This document shows positions 17,102 through 25,903 of a stretch of 64,000 nt of DNA, one piece after another (within the stretch, counting starts at the first letter, position 1; every line of letters begins with the position of its first letter). The position numbers and the translations under genes were made by a program. Location: assembly GCF_024464595.1 (NCBI RefSeq), contig NZ_JANHAW010000002.1, forward strand, positions 1,178,001 to 1,242,000, given 5' to 3'. The notes under the pieces are model-generated. The model was not told where the DNA came from and did no database searches. It worked only from the letters and a program-made list of their open reading frames with translations. The DNA comes from Halobellus litoreus. Lineage in GTDB: Archaea > Halobacteriota > Halobacteria > Halobacteriales > Haloferacaceae.

Positions 17102-18703
17102 ATGCGAATCGTCGGAATCGAAGGGACCGCCTGGGCCGCCAGCGCCGCGCTCTACGACACCGAAACCGACGAGGTCGTCATCGAATCCGATCCCTACGAA
17201 CCCGAGAGCGGCGGCATTCACCCGCGTGAAGCGGCCGAGCATATGGGATCGGCGATCCCCGAAGTCGTCTCGGCGATTCTCGATCACGCGGCGACGACTC
17301 CCGGTGAGAGCGCGGACGGCCTCGGCGTCGACGCCGTCGCGTTCTCACGCGGTCCCGGGCTCGGCCCGTGCCTCCGTATCGTCGGCACCGCGGCGCGGGC
17401 GCTGGCGCAGACGCTGTCGGTGCCGCTCGTCGGTGTCAACCACATGGTGGCGCACCTGGAGATCGGTCGCCACCGATCGGGGTTCGAGTCGCCGGTCTGT
17501 CTGAACGCCTCGGGCGCGAACGCGCACCTGTTGGGCTATCACGACGGCCGCTACCGGATTCTGGGCGAGACGATGGACACCGGCGTTGGGAATGCAATAG
17601 ACAAGTTCACGCGGCACCTCGGCTGGTCTCACCCCGGCGGCCCGAAGGTCGAAGCGCGAGCGAAGGCGGGCGAGTACCACGACCTTCCCTACGTCGTAAA
17701 GGGGATGGACTTCTCCTTCTCCGGGATTATGTCGGCGGCGAAGGACGCCGTCGACGACGGCGTGCCCGTCGAGGACGTCTGCGCCGGCCTCCAAGAGACG
17801 ATCTTCGCGATGCTGACGGAGGTCTCCGAACGGGCGCTGTCGCTGACGGGGACCGACGAACTCGTCCTCGGCGGCGGCGTCGGCCAGAACGCGCGCCTCA
17901 GGGAGATGCTCGCGTCGATGTGCGAGCAGCGCGGCGCGGACTTTTACGCGCCGGAACCGCGGTTCCTCCGCGACAACGCCGGGATGATCGCGGTCCTGGG
18001 CGCGAAGATGTACGCCGTCGGCGACACGATCGACGTGCCGGACTCCGCGGTCGACCCGAACTTCCGACCCGACGAGGTCGCGGTGACCTGGCGCGGCGAC
18101 GACGAGTCAGTCGTCCGCGATCCGACGGCCTCGGGAACGATTCGCGGTGCGGAGGCGACCGTGACGATCGAGGACGACCGCGTGATCAAGCGGCGCGTCC
18201 CGAAGGCGTACCGGCATCCGGCGCTCGACGACCGCCTGCGCGCCGAGCGCACGCGGGCGGAGGCGCGGCTCACGAGCGCCGCGCGTCGCGTCGGCGTCCC
18301 GACGCCCGTCGTCTACGACGTCGACCCGACGGAGGGGACGCTCGTCTTCCAGCGCGTCGGCGACGACGACCTCGCCGCGGCGCTCTCGGCGGACCGGTGC
18401 CGGGCGGTCGGACGACACCTCGCGACCGTCCACGGCGCCGGCTTCGTCCACGGCGATCCCACGACCCGGAACGTCCGCGTCGACGCCGAGCGGACGTACC
18501 TCATCGACTTCGGCCTCGGCTACCACACCGGCCACGTCGAGGACCACGCGATGGATCTCCACGTGTTCAAGCAGAGCGTCGCCGGAACCGCCGCCGACGC
18601 GGAGCCGTTGCTCGACGCCGTCGAGGCGGGGTACGCCGCCGTCGGCGACGAGACGGTCCGGACGCGACTCCGGGAGATCGAGGGACGCGGACGGTACCAG
18701 TGA
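17102..18703 (+). CDS. kae1-bud32: Kae1-Bud32 fusion, tRNA t6A37 synthase and kinase of KEOPS
   Basis: 533 residues. Kae1 (1 to about 325) is an ASKHA-fold enzyme with metal-binding His-x3-His at H114/H118 (NHMVAH) and VLGGGVGQN. It transfers the threonylcarbamoyl group to A37 of ANN-decoding tRNAs. Bud32 (about 340-533) is a small kinase/ATPase with HGDPTTRN (450-457) and DFG (469-471), needed to drive the KEOPS complex. The fusion is a common archaeal arrangement. It sits between eS24 and RdgB, typical haloarchaeal synteny. Confidence 0.97.
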   Translation: MRIVGIEGTAWAASAALYDTETDEVVIESDPYEPESGGIHPREAAEHMGSAIPEVVSAILDHAATTPGESADGLGVDAVAFSRGPGLGPCLRIVGTAARALAQTLSVPLVGVNHMVAHLEIGRHRSGFESPVCLNASGANAHLLGYHDGRYRILGETMDTGVGNAIDKFTRHLGWSHPGGPKVEARAKAGEYHDLPYVVKGMDFSFSGIMSAAKDAVDDGVPVEDVCAGLQETIFAMLTEVSERALSLTGTDELVLGGGVGQNARLREMLASMCEQRGADFYAPEPRFLRDNAGMIAVLGAKMYAVGDTIDVPDSAVDPNFRPDEVAVTWRGDDESVVRDPTASGTIRGAEATVTIEDDRVIKRRVPKAYRHPALDDRLRAERTRAEARLTSAARRVGVPTPVVYDVDPTEGTLVFQRVGDDDLAAALSADRCRAVGRHLATVHGAGFVHGDPTTRNVRVDAERTYLIDFGLGYHTGHVEDHAMDLHVFKQSVAGTAADAEPLLDAVEAGYAAVGDETVRTRLREIEGRGRYQ

Positions 18704-18728
18704 AGCCGGGGCTGGAGCGGCGTTGGGG

Positions 18729-18898
18729 GCGAACAGTCGGCACCTGGCTGGGGGGCCGGCCAGTCCCTCGCCCGACTGGCGGCCGCTCCCCTGTCCCGCG
18801 CCGACGTGCCGAGCGATCGCGGCCCGACGCGGGGTGGCTGCTACGTCACGGGGACGATGGCCGCCCCCTCGTACATAAACGTCAGCGTCGGGGAGCGG
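18729..18898. repeat. Structured intergenic repeat, copy A (second copy at 39262-39432)
   Basis: About 170 bp, estimated by eye to be around 80% or more identical to a second copy upstream of mutS. Both copies keep a hairpin (18754-18765 with 18774-18784: 11 pairs, one bulge, 8-base loop) and an outer pairing TCGGCAC (18737-18743)/GTGCCGA (18806-18812). Both end with a TATA-like ATAAAC block. One hairpin difference (A in A, G in B) keeps pairing as G-U if the plus strand is transcribed. No reading frame is conserved between copies, because of an indel. Confidence 0.75.
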
Positions 18899-18950
18899 TC
18901 GACTGTCCGCCGATCCCCGACAGACTGTCAGCGAGCCGATGCCAAAACGA

Positions 18951-18957
18951 TTTATTA
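18951..18957 (+). promoter_or_regulatory. TATA-like box of the DUF5808 gene
   Basis: TTTATTA centred 25 nt before ATG 18979, the spacing of a leaderless haloarchaeal promoter. It lies just downstream of repeat copy A, so the gene has its own promoter. Confidence 0.55.
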
Positions 18958-18978
18958 CCGCCCGGCGTACCCTGTCGT

Positions 18979-19263
18979 ATGGCAGACAAACCGAAGCAGG
19001 GAGAGATCCTCGGGATTCCGTACAACTTCGAGCGGCCGTCGATCGGTCGGATGCTCGCGTCGTACTGGAAGCCCGGCGAGGGAATGCTCGTGAAGAAGCC
19101 CTTCGGCATCGGCTACACGCTGAACCTCGCGAACTGGCGCTCCTGGGTCGCCCTCCTCGTGGTCGGCGGTCTCCTCTGGCAGGAGCAGAAGTCCCGGAGC
19201 GGCGAGGGCGACCTCGACGCCGACGAGGACGACGACGGGCCGGTCGAAGTTATCGTCGACTGA
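18979..19263 (+). CDS. DUF5808 family small protein
   Basis: 94 residues from ATG 18979 (MADKPKQGEILGIPYNFERP). The GIPYNFERPSIGRML and KKPFGIGYTLNLANWRSW blocks fit the DUF5808 family. One hydrophobic segment (SWVALLVVGGLLW, about residues 58-71) suggests a membrane anchor with an acidic cytoplasmic tail. The function is unknown. A TATA-like TTTATTA precedes it, and the roughly 170-bp repeat lies further upstream. Translation upstream in the same frame is not part of the gene. Confidence 0.75.
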   Translation: MADKPKQGEILGIPYNFERPSIGRMLASYWKPGEGMLVKKPFGIGYTLNLANWRSWVALLVVGGLLWQEQKSRSGEGDLDADEDDDGPVEVIVD

Positions 19264-19404
19264 AGCGGCCTTCGGGGTCGACCGGGAGCCGCGGCGGTAT
19301 GGAGGTGACCGGGGCGACGGCGCCCCGTCCCGTGTCGACTCCTCGTTGCGTCGGCGGCGCGGAACCGACGATACTTTCTCGCGACTCGACGCACGTTCCG
19401 GTAG

Positions 19405-20052
19405 ATGCTTCGCTACGTCACGACGAACGCGGGGAAAGTGCGGGAGGCGCGGGAGTACCTCGACGGCGTCGAGCAGTTGGACTACGATTACACCGAGGTC
19501 CAGGCGTCGAATCTCGATCCGATCGCCGCGCGCGGCGCGCGAGAGGCGTACCGGCACGCGAACGAACCCGTCCTCGTCGACGACGCCGGCCTGTTCGTCG
19601 AGGGGTTCGACGGCTTCCCCGGCCCGTATTCGGCGTACGTCGAGGACACGCTGGGCGTCGAGGCGGTCCAGCGACTCGTCGAGCGCGAGACGGCGGAGCC
19701 GCACCGGGCGTCGTTCCGGTGCGTCCTGGCGTACTGCGACGGCGAGCCGTTCGAGGCGAGTCCGGATCCGATCGACCGCGACGACCGGAGCGCGGCGGCG
19801 GCCGCGGACGCGGCCGCCGAGGCGAGCGAGGACGACGGCGAGTCCGACGTGCTGCCGGTGAAACTGTTTCACGGGAGCGTTCCCGGCCGGATCGTCGAAC
19901 CGCGCGGCGAGGGCGGGTTCGGCTACGATCCGATCTTCGAACACGACGGGACCACGTTCGCCGAGATGCGTCCCGAGGAGAAGAACGCCGTCTCCCACCG
20001 GGGACGGGCCTTCGCGAAGTTCGCGGAGTGGGCGCAAGAACGAACCCAGTAG
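19405..20052 (+). CDS. rdgB: XTP/dITP pyrophosphatase (RdgB/HAM1 family)
   Basis: 215 residues. TTNAGKVREA at the N-terminus, VDDAGLFVEGFDGFPGPYS (catalytic Asp loop), GFGYDPIFE and SHRGRAF are the full set of Ham1/RdgB motifs. The enzyme hydrolyses deaminated purine NTPs to monophosphates and so keeps inosine and xanthosine out of DNA and RNA. An acidic Ala/Asp-rich insert (about residues 115-150) is an additional halophilic loop. Downstream of Kae1-Bud32, as in other haloarchaea. Confidence 0.95.
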   Translation: MLRYVTTNAGKVREAREYLDGVEQLDYDYTEVQASNLDPIAARGAREAYRHANEPVLVDDAGLFVEGFDGFPGPYSAYVEDTLGVEAVQRLVERETAEPHRASFRCVLAYCDGEPFEASPDPIDRDDRSAAAAADAAAEASEDDGESDVLPVKLFHGSVPGRIVEPRGEGGFGYDPIFEHDGTTFAEMRPEEKNAVSHRGRAFAKFAEWAQERTQ

Positions 20053-20140
20053 CGGCGGACCTGTCCGTCGGCGACGCCGGATTCTCTCGAAGTCGAGGGA
20101 GAGAGCGCGGGCGAGGTGTCCGTCAACTGTGTATCGAAAC

Positions 20141-20197
20141 TGATAGCGGGACGCGAACGTTGATACCGCTCCGTTCTCGCGGGGGGTCCCGTTATCA
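20141..20197. promoter_or_regulatory. Inverted repeat upstream of the transducer gene
   Basis: TGATAGCGGGAC (20141-20152) and GTCCCGTTATCA (20186-20197) form 12-bp arms with one mismatch and 33 bases between. A further TGATAC (20161) and GATAAC (20212) repeat the core. The block ends about 50 bp before the start of the transducer gene, just upstream of its CTTAAG TATA-like box (20221-20226). Candidate operator. Confidence 0.45.
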
Positions 20198-20250
20198 GTG
20201 AGTGAGAACGCGATAACAGACTTAAGCGTAAGCGTCCGGTGGGCCAGCGT

Positions 20251-21948
20251 ATGAGCCTACTCGAATCGTACGAACGCCTCCTCTGGGGAACGATGGACGC
20301 GCTCGGAATCTCTCACTCCGTCGCCCGGAAAGTGCTCGCCGCGGTCGGGATCCAGTTCGGCATCTCGGTCGCCCAAGCGGGCCTCCCGTGGGTCACGAGC
20401 GGGCGAACGACGGCAGTGCTCTCGATACTGCTCCTGACCGGGGCGACCGTCGCGTTCCTCAACACCGTGCTGATCGTCCGCCGCGACGTCGTCGATCCGA
20501 TCGATCAGCTCTCGGCGTCCGCGTCCGCCGTCGCCGCGGGCGACCTCTCGACGTCGCCCCCCACGACCGACGGTAACGACGAGATCGCGGAACTCGTCGA
20601 GGACTTCGGCGACATGCACGAGCATCTCCGACTCGTCTCGGCGCAGGCGACCGCGATGGCCGACAGGGAGTTCGACGACCCCGTGCTCGACGAGCGGCTG
20701 CCGGGGGAGTTCGGCGACTCGCTCGGCCGGATGGCGACCGACCTCACCACCCACACGCGGGCGCTCCAGCGGCTCGTCGACGCCTTCGGCGAGGCCACCG
20801 AACGCGCCCGCGAGGGCGACCTGACGGCGCTGATGCCGGCCGAGAAACTCGCCGAAGAGGACGAGCGCTACGGCGAGGTGGCGCGCTCGTACAACGAGTT
20901 CCTCCGGACGCTCTCGGCGACGATCGGCGAGGTCCAGACGTTCGCCGACAGGGTGGCGGAGATGAGCGACGAGGCGCGGACGCACGTCGAGCGCGCGACC
21001 GAGTCGAGCGAGGCAGTCGCGGCCGCCGTCGACGAGATCGAGGACGGGGCCGACGAGCAGACCGAGCACCTCCAGACCGTCGCCTCGGAGCTCTCGACGC
21101 TCTCGGCGACGGTCGAGGAGATCGCCGCCTCGGCCGACGAGGTCGCCGGGACGGCCGAGCGCGCCGCCGAGCGCGGGCGCGAGGGACGCGACGTCGCGAC
21201 GACGGCGATGGAGGAACTCGACGCGGTCGAACGGCAGATCGACGAGGCGGCGACGGCGATGGAGGAACTCGCCACGCACATCGACGAGATCGAGGAGGTC
21301 GCGGCGTTCATCGACGAGATCGGCTCCCAGACCGACCTGCTCGCGATCAACGCCTCGATCGAGGCGGCGCACGCCGGCGACGCCGGCGACGGGTTCGGCG
21401 TCGTCGCCCGCGAGGTCAAGGCGCTGGCGGAGGAGACCCGCGAGTCCGCCGACGAGGTGTCCGGGCTCATCGCGGACGTGACAGAGCGCTCCGAGGAGAC
21501 GCTCTCGATCGTCCACGAGACCGACGAGCAGGTCAAATCCAGCGTCGACACCGTCGAGACCGCCATCGACGAGTTCGAGTCGATCGTGAGCGAGGTCGAG
21601 GGGATCGACCGGAGCATCCGCGAGGTGAGCGACGCCACCGACCAGCAGGCCACGTCCGCGCAGGATGTCTCCGCGCGGGTCGACGAGGTCGCGAACATCT
21701 CCGAGGAGACGACCGCCCAGACGACCGCCGCGGTCGAGGACGCGACGAAGCAGTCGCAATCGCTCGGCGAACTCGAATCGCAGGCCGCCACGCTCACCGC
21801 GCAGGCGAGCGGCCTCGACGACCTGGTCGACTCCTTCGAGATTCTCGACGGCGACGGCGAACGGGCGGACGGACAGCGGGTCGGCGACGGCGCAGACCTC
21901 GGCGGGCCCGTCGAGTCCTCGGCGGCAAGCGCTCCCTCGGACGATTGA
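20251..21948 (+). CDS. Methyl-accepting chemotaxis-type transducer (HAMP plus MCP signalling domain)
   Basis: 565 residues from ATG 20251 (a GTG 12 bp upstream is possible). Two transmembrane helices lie close together (about residues 30-78) with almost no extracellular loop. A HAMP domain starts at [19 protein letters not shown], then a long coiled coil with the MCP hairpin tip ([21 protein letters not shown], near 355-375). Glu/Gln pairs flanking the tip are likely methylation sites. Without a periplasmic sensor it should sense an intramembrane, cytoplasmic or partner-protein signal. The CheA/CheW genes are not in the window. Confidence 0.9.
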   Translation: MSLLESYERLLWGTMDALGISHSVARKVLAAVGIQFGISVAQAGLPWVTSGRTTAVLSILLLTGATVAFLNTVLIVRRDVVDPIDQLSASASAVAAGDLSTSPPTTDGNDEIAELVEDFGDMHEHLRLVSAQATAMADREFDDPVLDERLPGEFGDSLGRMATDLTTHTRALQRLVDAFGEATERAREGDLTALMPAEKLAEEDERYGEVARSYNEFLRTLSATIGEVQTFADRVAEMSDEARTHVERATESSEAVAAAVDEIEDGADEQTEHLQTVASELSTLSATVEEIAASADEVAGTAERAAERGREGRDVATTAMEELDAVERQIDEAATAMEELATHIDEIEEVAAFIDEIGSQTDLLAINASIEAAHAGDAGDGFGVVAREVKALAEETRESADEVSGLIADVTERSEETLSIVHETDEQVKSSVDTVETAIDEFESIVSEVEGIDRSIREVSDATDQQATSAQDVSARVDEVANISEETTAQTTAAVEDATKQSQSLGELESQAATLTAQASGLDDLVDSFEILDGDGERADGQRVGDGADLGGPVESSAASAPSDD

Positions 21949-22032
21949 GAGCCCCTCGTTGCGGGCGGCCCCGACACCCGACGCGGACCCGCAGTCTATA
22001 GCCTTATCCGTCCGCCGGTCGAACCGGAGAAT

Positions 22033-23892
22033 ATGAAGATAGTGCCGGACACGAGCGCGGTCATCGACGGTCGCGTGTCCGAGCGGGTCGAGTCCGAGGA
22101 CGACGCGGGGCCGATTTTGGTCCCGGAGGCGGTCGTCGGCGAACTCGAATCGCAGGCCAACGACGGCTTCGACACGGGATGGGAGGGGCTCGAAGAGCTC
22201 CAGCGACTCGCAGCGCTGGCTGACGAGGGCCGCGTCGACGTCCGATACGTCGGCCGGCGGACGAAGCCCAGCGAGGCCACCGGAGCCCACGAGGGCGACA
22301 TCGACGCGCTGATCCGCGACGTCGCCGAGGAGGAGGGCGCGACGCTGCTCACGAGCGACGTCGTCCAGTCGGAGGTCGCGAAGGCGAAGGGCCTCGACGT
22401 CGAGTACGTCGAACCGCGCGTCCGCGGCTCCGGTGAACTCGTCATCGAGAAGTTCTTCGACGAGCAGACGATGTCGGTCCACCTGAAGACCGGAACGAAG
22501 CCGAAGGCCAAACGCGGGGACATCGGCGAGATGCATTATCAGACGATCGACGAGGCGGTGAGCGACGAGGCGACGATGAAGGAGTGGGCCGACGACATCG
22601 AGGAGACCGCCCGCAGCAGTTCGGAGGGCTTCCTCGAACTGTCGGAGCCCGGAATGAGCATCGTCCAGTTCCGCGATTACCGGATCGCGGTCGCTCGGCC
22701 CCCCTTCGCCGACGGCATCGAGATCACCGCCGTCCGGCCGATCGTCAAGACCGACCTCGAGGACTACGAGTTCGCCGAGGAACTCAAGGACCGGCTGAAA
22801 GAGCGCCAGCGCGGCGTCCTCATCTCCGGGTCGCCCGGGGCGGGGAAGTCGACGTTCGCGCAGGCGGTCGCGGAGTTCCTCACCGACTCGGACTACGCGG
22901 TGAAGACGATGGAGAAGCCCCGCGACCTCCAGGTCGGCGACGACATCACCCAGTACACCGCCCTCGGCGGCGATATGGAGAAGACGGCCGACTCCCTCCT
23001 CTTAGTCCGACCGGACTACACCATCTACGACGAGGTGCGGAAGACCAAGGACTTCGGCGTCTTCGCGGACATGCGACTGGCGGGCGTCGGGATGGTCGGC
23101 GTCGTCCACGCCACCCGCGCCATCGACGCCCTCCAGCGGCTCGTCGGCCGCGTCGAACTCGGGATGATCCCGCAGGTCGTCGATACGGTGGTGTACATCG
23201 AGGACGGCCGCGTCGACACCGTCTACGACGTGACGACGGAAGTGAAGGTGCCCGAGGGCCTCACCGCGGAGGACCTCGCCCGCCCGGTCATCCAGGTCGC
23301 GGACTTCGAGACCGGGAAACCGGAGTACGAGATCTACACGTTCAACCGCCAGGTCGTCACCGTTCCGATCGGCGACGGCGACGGGAGCGACGAGACCGGC
23401 GTCGGCCGACTCGCCCGCCAGGAGATCGAACGCGAGATCAGATCGATCGCCCGCGGGCACGTCGACGTCGAACTGAAGGGGCAGAACGACGCGGTCGTCT
23501 ACGTCGAGGAGGACGACATCTCCTACGTCATCGGCAAGGGCGGCGGCCGGATCTCCGACGTCGAGGACCGACTCGGCATCGACATCGACGTGCGGACGCA
23601 CGACGAGAAGCCCGGGGCGAGCGGCGGATCGGGCGGATCGTCCGGTTCCGGCGGGCGCGGGGACTCCGACGACGGCGTCGTCGTCACGCCCGAGGTGACC
23701 TCCCGGCACGTCGTCGTCCGGATGGACGAACACGTCGGCGAGACCGTCGAGATCCGGGCCGACGGCGAGTACCTCTTCACCGCGACGGTCGGCCGCGGCG
23801 GCGACATCCAGGTGTCGCGGGGGAGCGCCATCGCCGACGAACTCGAACAGGCGATCGACCGGAAACAGCGGATCACGGTCCACCCGGCCTGA
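22033..23892 (+). CDS. pinA: PINA: PIN-domain/KH-domain ATPase
   Basis: 619 residues. A PIN domain comes first (VPDTSAVIDGRV; 1 to about 125), then a PilT/VirB11-type ATPase with Walker A GSPGAGKST at 266-274 and YDEVRKTKDF. A KH-like motif YVIGKGGGRI lies near 498-507, followed by a Gly/Ser linker and a C-terminal beta domain ending RITVHPA. In Sulfolobus, PINA is a hexameric ATPase that promotes Holliday-junction branch migration with Hjm and Hjc. The gene is nearly universal in archaea. Its last 75 bp are partly duplicated at 25785-25861. Confidence 0.93.
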   Translation: MKIVPDTSAVIDGRVSERVESEDDAGPILVPEAVVGELESQANDGFDTGWEGLEELQRLAALADEGRVDVRYVGRRTKPSEATGAHEGDIDALIRDVAEEEGATLLTSDVVQSEVAKAKGLDVEYVEPRVRGSGELVIEKFFDEQTMSVHLKTGTKPKAKRGDIGEMHYQTIDEAVSDEATMKEWADDIEETARSSSEGFLELSEPGMSIVQFRDYRIAVARPPFADGIEITAVRPIVKTDLEDYEFAEELKDRLKERQRGVLISGSPGAGKSTFAQAVAEFLTDSDYAVKTMEKPRDLQVGDDITQYTALGGDMEKTADSLLLVRPDYTIYDEVRKTKDFGVFADMRLAGVGMVGVVHATRAIDALQRLVGRVELGMIPQVVDTVVYIEDGRVDTVYDVTTEVKVPEGLTAEDLARPVIQVADFETGKPEYEIYTFNRQVVTVPIGDGDGSDETGVGRLARQEIEREIRSIARGHVDVELKGQNDAVVYVEEDDISYVIGKGGGRISDVEDRLGIDIDVRTHDEKPGASGGSGGSSGSGGRGDSDDGVVVTPEVTSRHVVVRMDEHVGETVEIRADGEYLFTATVGRGGDIQVSRGSAIADELEQAIDRKQRITVHPA

Positions 23893-23936
23893 GAGTCAGT
23901 CCTGGTTTTCGGGAAACGTTCACGATTCTCGATAGG

Positions 23937-23973
23937 TTTATCACCGCGGGCTTCGCTACACGGCGAGTGTAGC
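23937..23973 (+). promoter_or_regulatory. Promoter and operator-like inverted repeat of the sensor kinase
   Basis: TTTATCA (23937-23943) is a TATA-like box giving a start near 23967. A perfect inverted repeat GCTACAC-N5-GTGTAGC (23955-23973) spans that predicted start, where a repressor would block initiation. Confidence 0.45.
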
Positions 23974-23974
23974 A

Positions 23975-24058
23975 ATGGTCGGTCCCCTCCGCCGTCGCGC
24001 ACTTCGGAGTCGGGGGCGACCGACCGTTCGTCCGGAGGGCCACCGTCCGTGCTCGTGA
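23975..24058 (+). CDS. Possible 27-aa leader ORF before the histidine kinase
   Basis: ATG at 23975 opens a 27-codon frame rich in Arg and Pro. Its TGA (24056-24058) overlaps a GTG kinase start at 24055 by GTGA. It lies about 8 nt after the predicted transcription start, so a ribosome entering the mRNA would read it first and could be coupled to the kinase. No homology is recognised; it may be chance in GC-rich DNA. Confidence 0.3.
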   Translation: MVGPLRRRALRSRGRPTVRPEGHRPCS

Positions 24059-25746
24059 CCACCCCGATCCTGCTGTCGCTCCTGCTCCGTACCCTCGGGG
24101 TCGGGCTCTCGGTGTATCTGTTGTACCGGGAGCGCGACCGCCGGTTCGTCTTTCTCGTCGTGCTGCTCTCCCTGATGGCGCTGCGGCAGGCACTCACGCT
24201 GTTCGACGTCGGACAGGCGGTGCGGGAAGCGCCCGCGTTCCTCGTCACCGTCCTCGTCGTGGGTCTCGTGTTCTATCTGGTGCAGTACGTTCGACAGGAG
24301 AACGAGACGAAGGCACAGTTGCGAGCGATGAACCGGGAACTGCAGGCGAGTCGGAACCGGCTCCGGGCGGCGATGAACGCGTCACCGGAGTACATCTTTC
24401 TCCTCGACGACTCGGCGCGCTACCGGGAGGTCCTCTCCGGAGAGGACCGGATCACTGTCCACCCCCCGGACGACATCGTCGACAGCGCGGTCGAGGAGGT
24501 CCTGCCCGAGGAGACCGCCGCGGCGGTCCGCGAAGCGGTCGAGCGGACCGCCGAGACCGGCGAGACCCAACGGACCGAGTACCCGATGGCGCGGGACGAC
24601 GGAGTGGAGTGGTACGCGGCGCGGACGGCGTGCGTGCGGTACCCCGAACAGGAGGAACGACACGTGCTGCTCACCGCGCGCGACGTGACCGAGCGGAAGG
24701 AACGCGAACGGAAGCTACGCCGGTTCCGCCGCGCCATCGAGACCGCCGGGCACGCCATCTACATCACCGACGACAGCGGCACGATCACGTACGTCAACCC
24801 CGCGTTCGAGGAGATCACGGGCTACGCGAGCGAGGACGCCATCGGCCGGACGCCGGAGTTTCTCGACTCGGGACAGATGCCCGAGGACTACTTCGCGGAG
24901 TTGTGGGCGACCGTCCAGTCGGGGGAGGTGTGGGAGGATGAGATCCTCAACGAGCGTCGCGACGGGTCGCTGTATTACGCCCAACAGACCGTCGCGCCCG
25001 TTACCGACTCGGGGACGGTCCGGGAGTTCGTGGCGATCCAGACGGACATCACACCGCTGAAGGAGCGAGAGCGCCAGTTGAACGTACTCTCTCGGGTGTT
25101 GCGACACAACCTCAGAAACGAGATGAACGTGATCCTCGGGAAGGCGCAGGCCATCCAGGAGTCGGCCGACGGAGACCTCGCGGCCGACGCGGCACAGATC
25201 GAGCGGGTCGGCGGACGGCTGTTGAACCTCGCGGAGACGTACCGCGAGATCCTCGACCTCATCGAGACGTCGGGGGCGCGCCATCGGATTCAGCTCCTGG
25301 ATCGGCTCCGCACGGAGGTTCGAGAGTTCCGCGAGGTCCATCCCGAGGCGGACCTCGACGTCGAGTTCGACTGTCCCGACGACGTCGCCGTCGTCGCGAT
25401 TCCGGGCGTCGAACGCGCCGTCTGCGAACTGCTCGAGAACGCCGCGGTCCACTCCGACCGCGAGTCGCCGCGGGTCAGCCTCTCCGTCGAAGCGACGGGC
25501 ACTCACGTGCGGATTCGGGTTGCGGACACCGGCCCGGGGATCCCGCCGACCGAGTGGAAGGTTCTGACGGGCGAACACGAGATCGACCCGCTCTCTCACG
25601 GGACGGGGCTGGGGCTGTGGCTGGTCCACTGGCTGATCACGAGCGCCGGCGGCCGCCTCTCGTTCGAGGAGAACGACCCGCGCGGCAGCGTCGTGACGAT
25701 ACAGTTGCAGCGCGCCTCGGACGCTGACGGCGGATCCGACGGGTAG
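24055..25746 (+). CDS. PAS-domain sensor histidine kinase
   Basis: 563 residues from GTG 24055 (GTG 24049 is the alternative). Two to three hydrophobic helices span about residues 3-80. A divergent PAS follows, then a clear PAS/PAC (TAGHAIYITDDSGTITYVNP, about 225-345). The phospho-acceptor His is codon 25105-25107 in VLRHNLRNEMNVI, followed by HATPase boxes (ENAAVHS, DTGPGIP, GTGLGLWL). The large family is common in haloarchaea, and the stimulus cannot be told. No response regulator is adjacent. The gene is bracketed by direct repeats of the pinA 3' end, suggesting insertion. Confidence 0.88.
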   Translation: MTTPILLSLLLRTLGVGLSVYLLYRERDRRFVFLVVLLSLMALRQALTLFDVGQAVREAPAFLVTVLVVGLVFYLVQYVRQENETKAQLRAMNRELQASRNRLRAAMNASPEYIFLLDDSARYREVLSGEDRITVHPPDDIVDSAVEEVLPEETAAAVREAVERTAETGETQRTEYPMARDDGVEWYAARTACVRYPEQEERHVLLTARDVTERKERERKLRRFRRAIETAGHAIYITDDSGTITYVNPAFEEITGYASEDAIGRTPEFLDSGQMPEDYFAELWATVQSGEVWEDEILNERRDGSLYYAQQTVAPVTDSGTVREFVAIQTDITPLKERERQLNVLSRVLRHNLRNEMNVILGKAQAIQESADGDLAADAAQIERVGGRLLNLAETYREILDLIETSGARHRIQLLDRLRTEVREFREVHPEADLDVEFDCPDDVAVVAIPGVERAVCELLENAAVHSDRESPRVSLSVEATGTHVRIRVADTGPGIPPTEWKVLTGEHEIDPLSHGTGLGLWLVHWLITSAGGRLSFEENDPRGSVVTIQLQRASDADGGSDG

Positions 25747-25784
25747 ACTGGGGGCCGTCCACACCGCTCGCGCTCGGAGCGATA

Positions 25785-25861
25785 GCGGCGTCGCCGACGG
25801 ACTCGAACGGTCGATCGATCGGGAGCAGCGGATCACGGTCCATCCCGCCCGGAGAGTCGGT
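25785..25861 (+). pseudogene. Degenerate duplicate of the pinA 3' end
   Basis: 77 bp that align to 23825-23900 (last 23 codons of pinA plus the bases after the stop) with roughly 84% identity by eye. The translated remnant reads DREQRITVHPA where pinA has DRKQRITVHPA, but the pinA stop is changed to Arg and there is no upstream gene body. It lies 38 bp after the histidine-kinase stop and marks the right edge of a likely insertion or duplication. Confidence 0.7.
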
Positions 25862-25903
25862 TGCGTCCTCGTCTCGACAGTCGCGTACGGCGGTCCCGAC
25901 GGG

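Noticed and set aside
17368-18978. Long frame reading into the DUF5808 gene
   Set aside because: It is an Arg-rich shadow of kae1-bud32 continuing through the repeat; the DUF5808 protein begins at 18979.
20257-22536. Long minus-strand frames opposite the transducer and pinA
   Set aside because: Shadows of strong plus-strand genes; composition is that of an antisense frame in GC-rich DNA.
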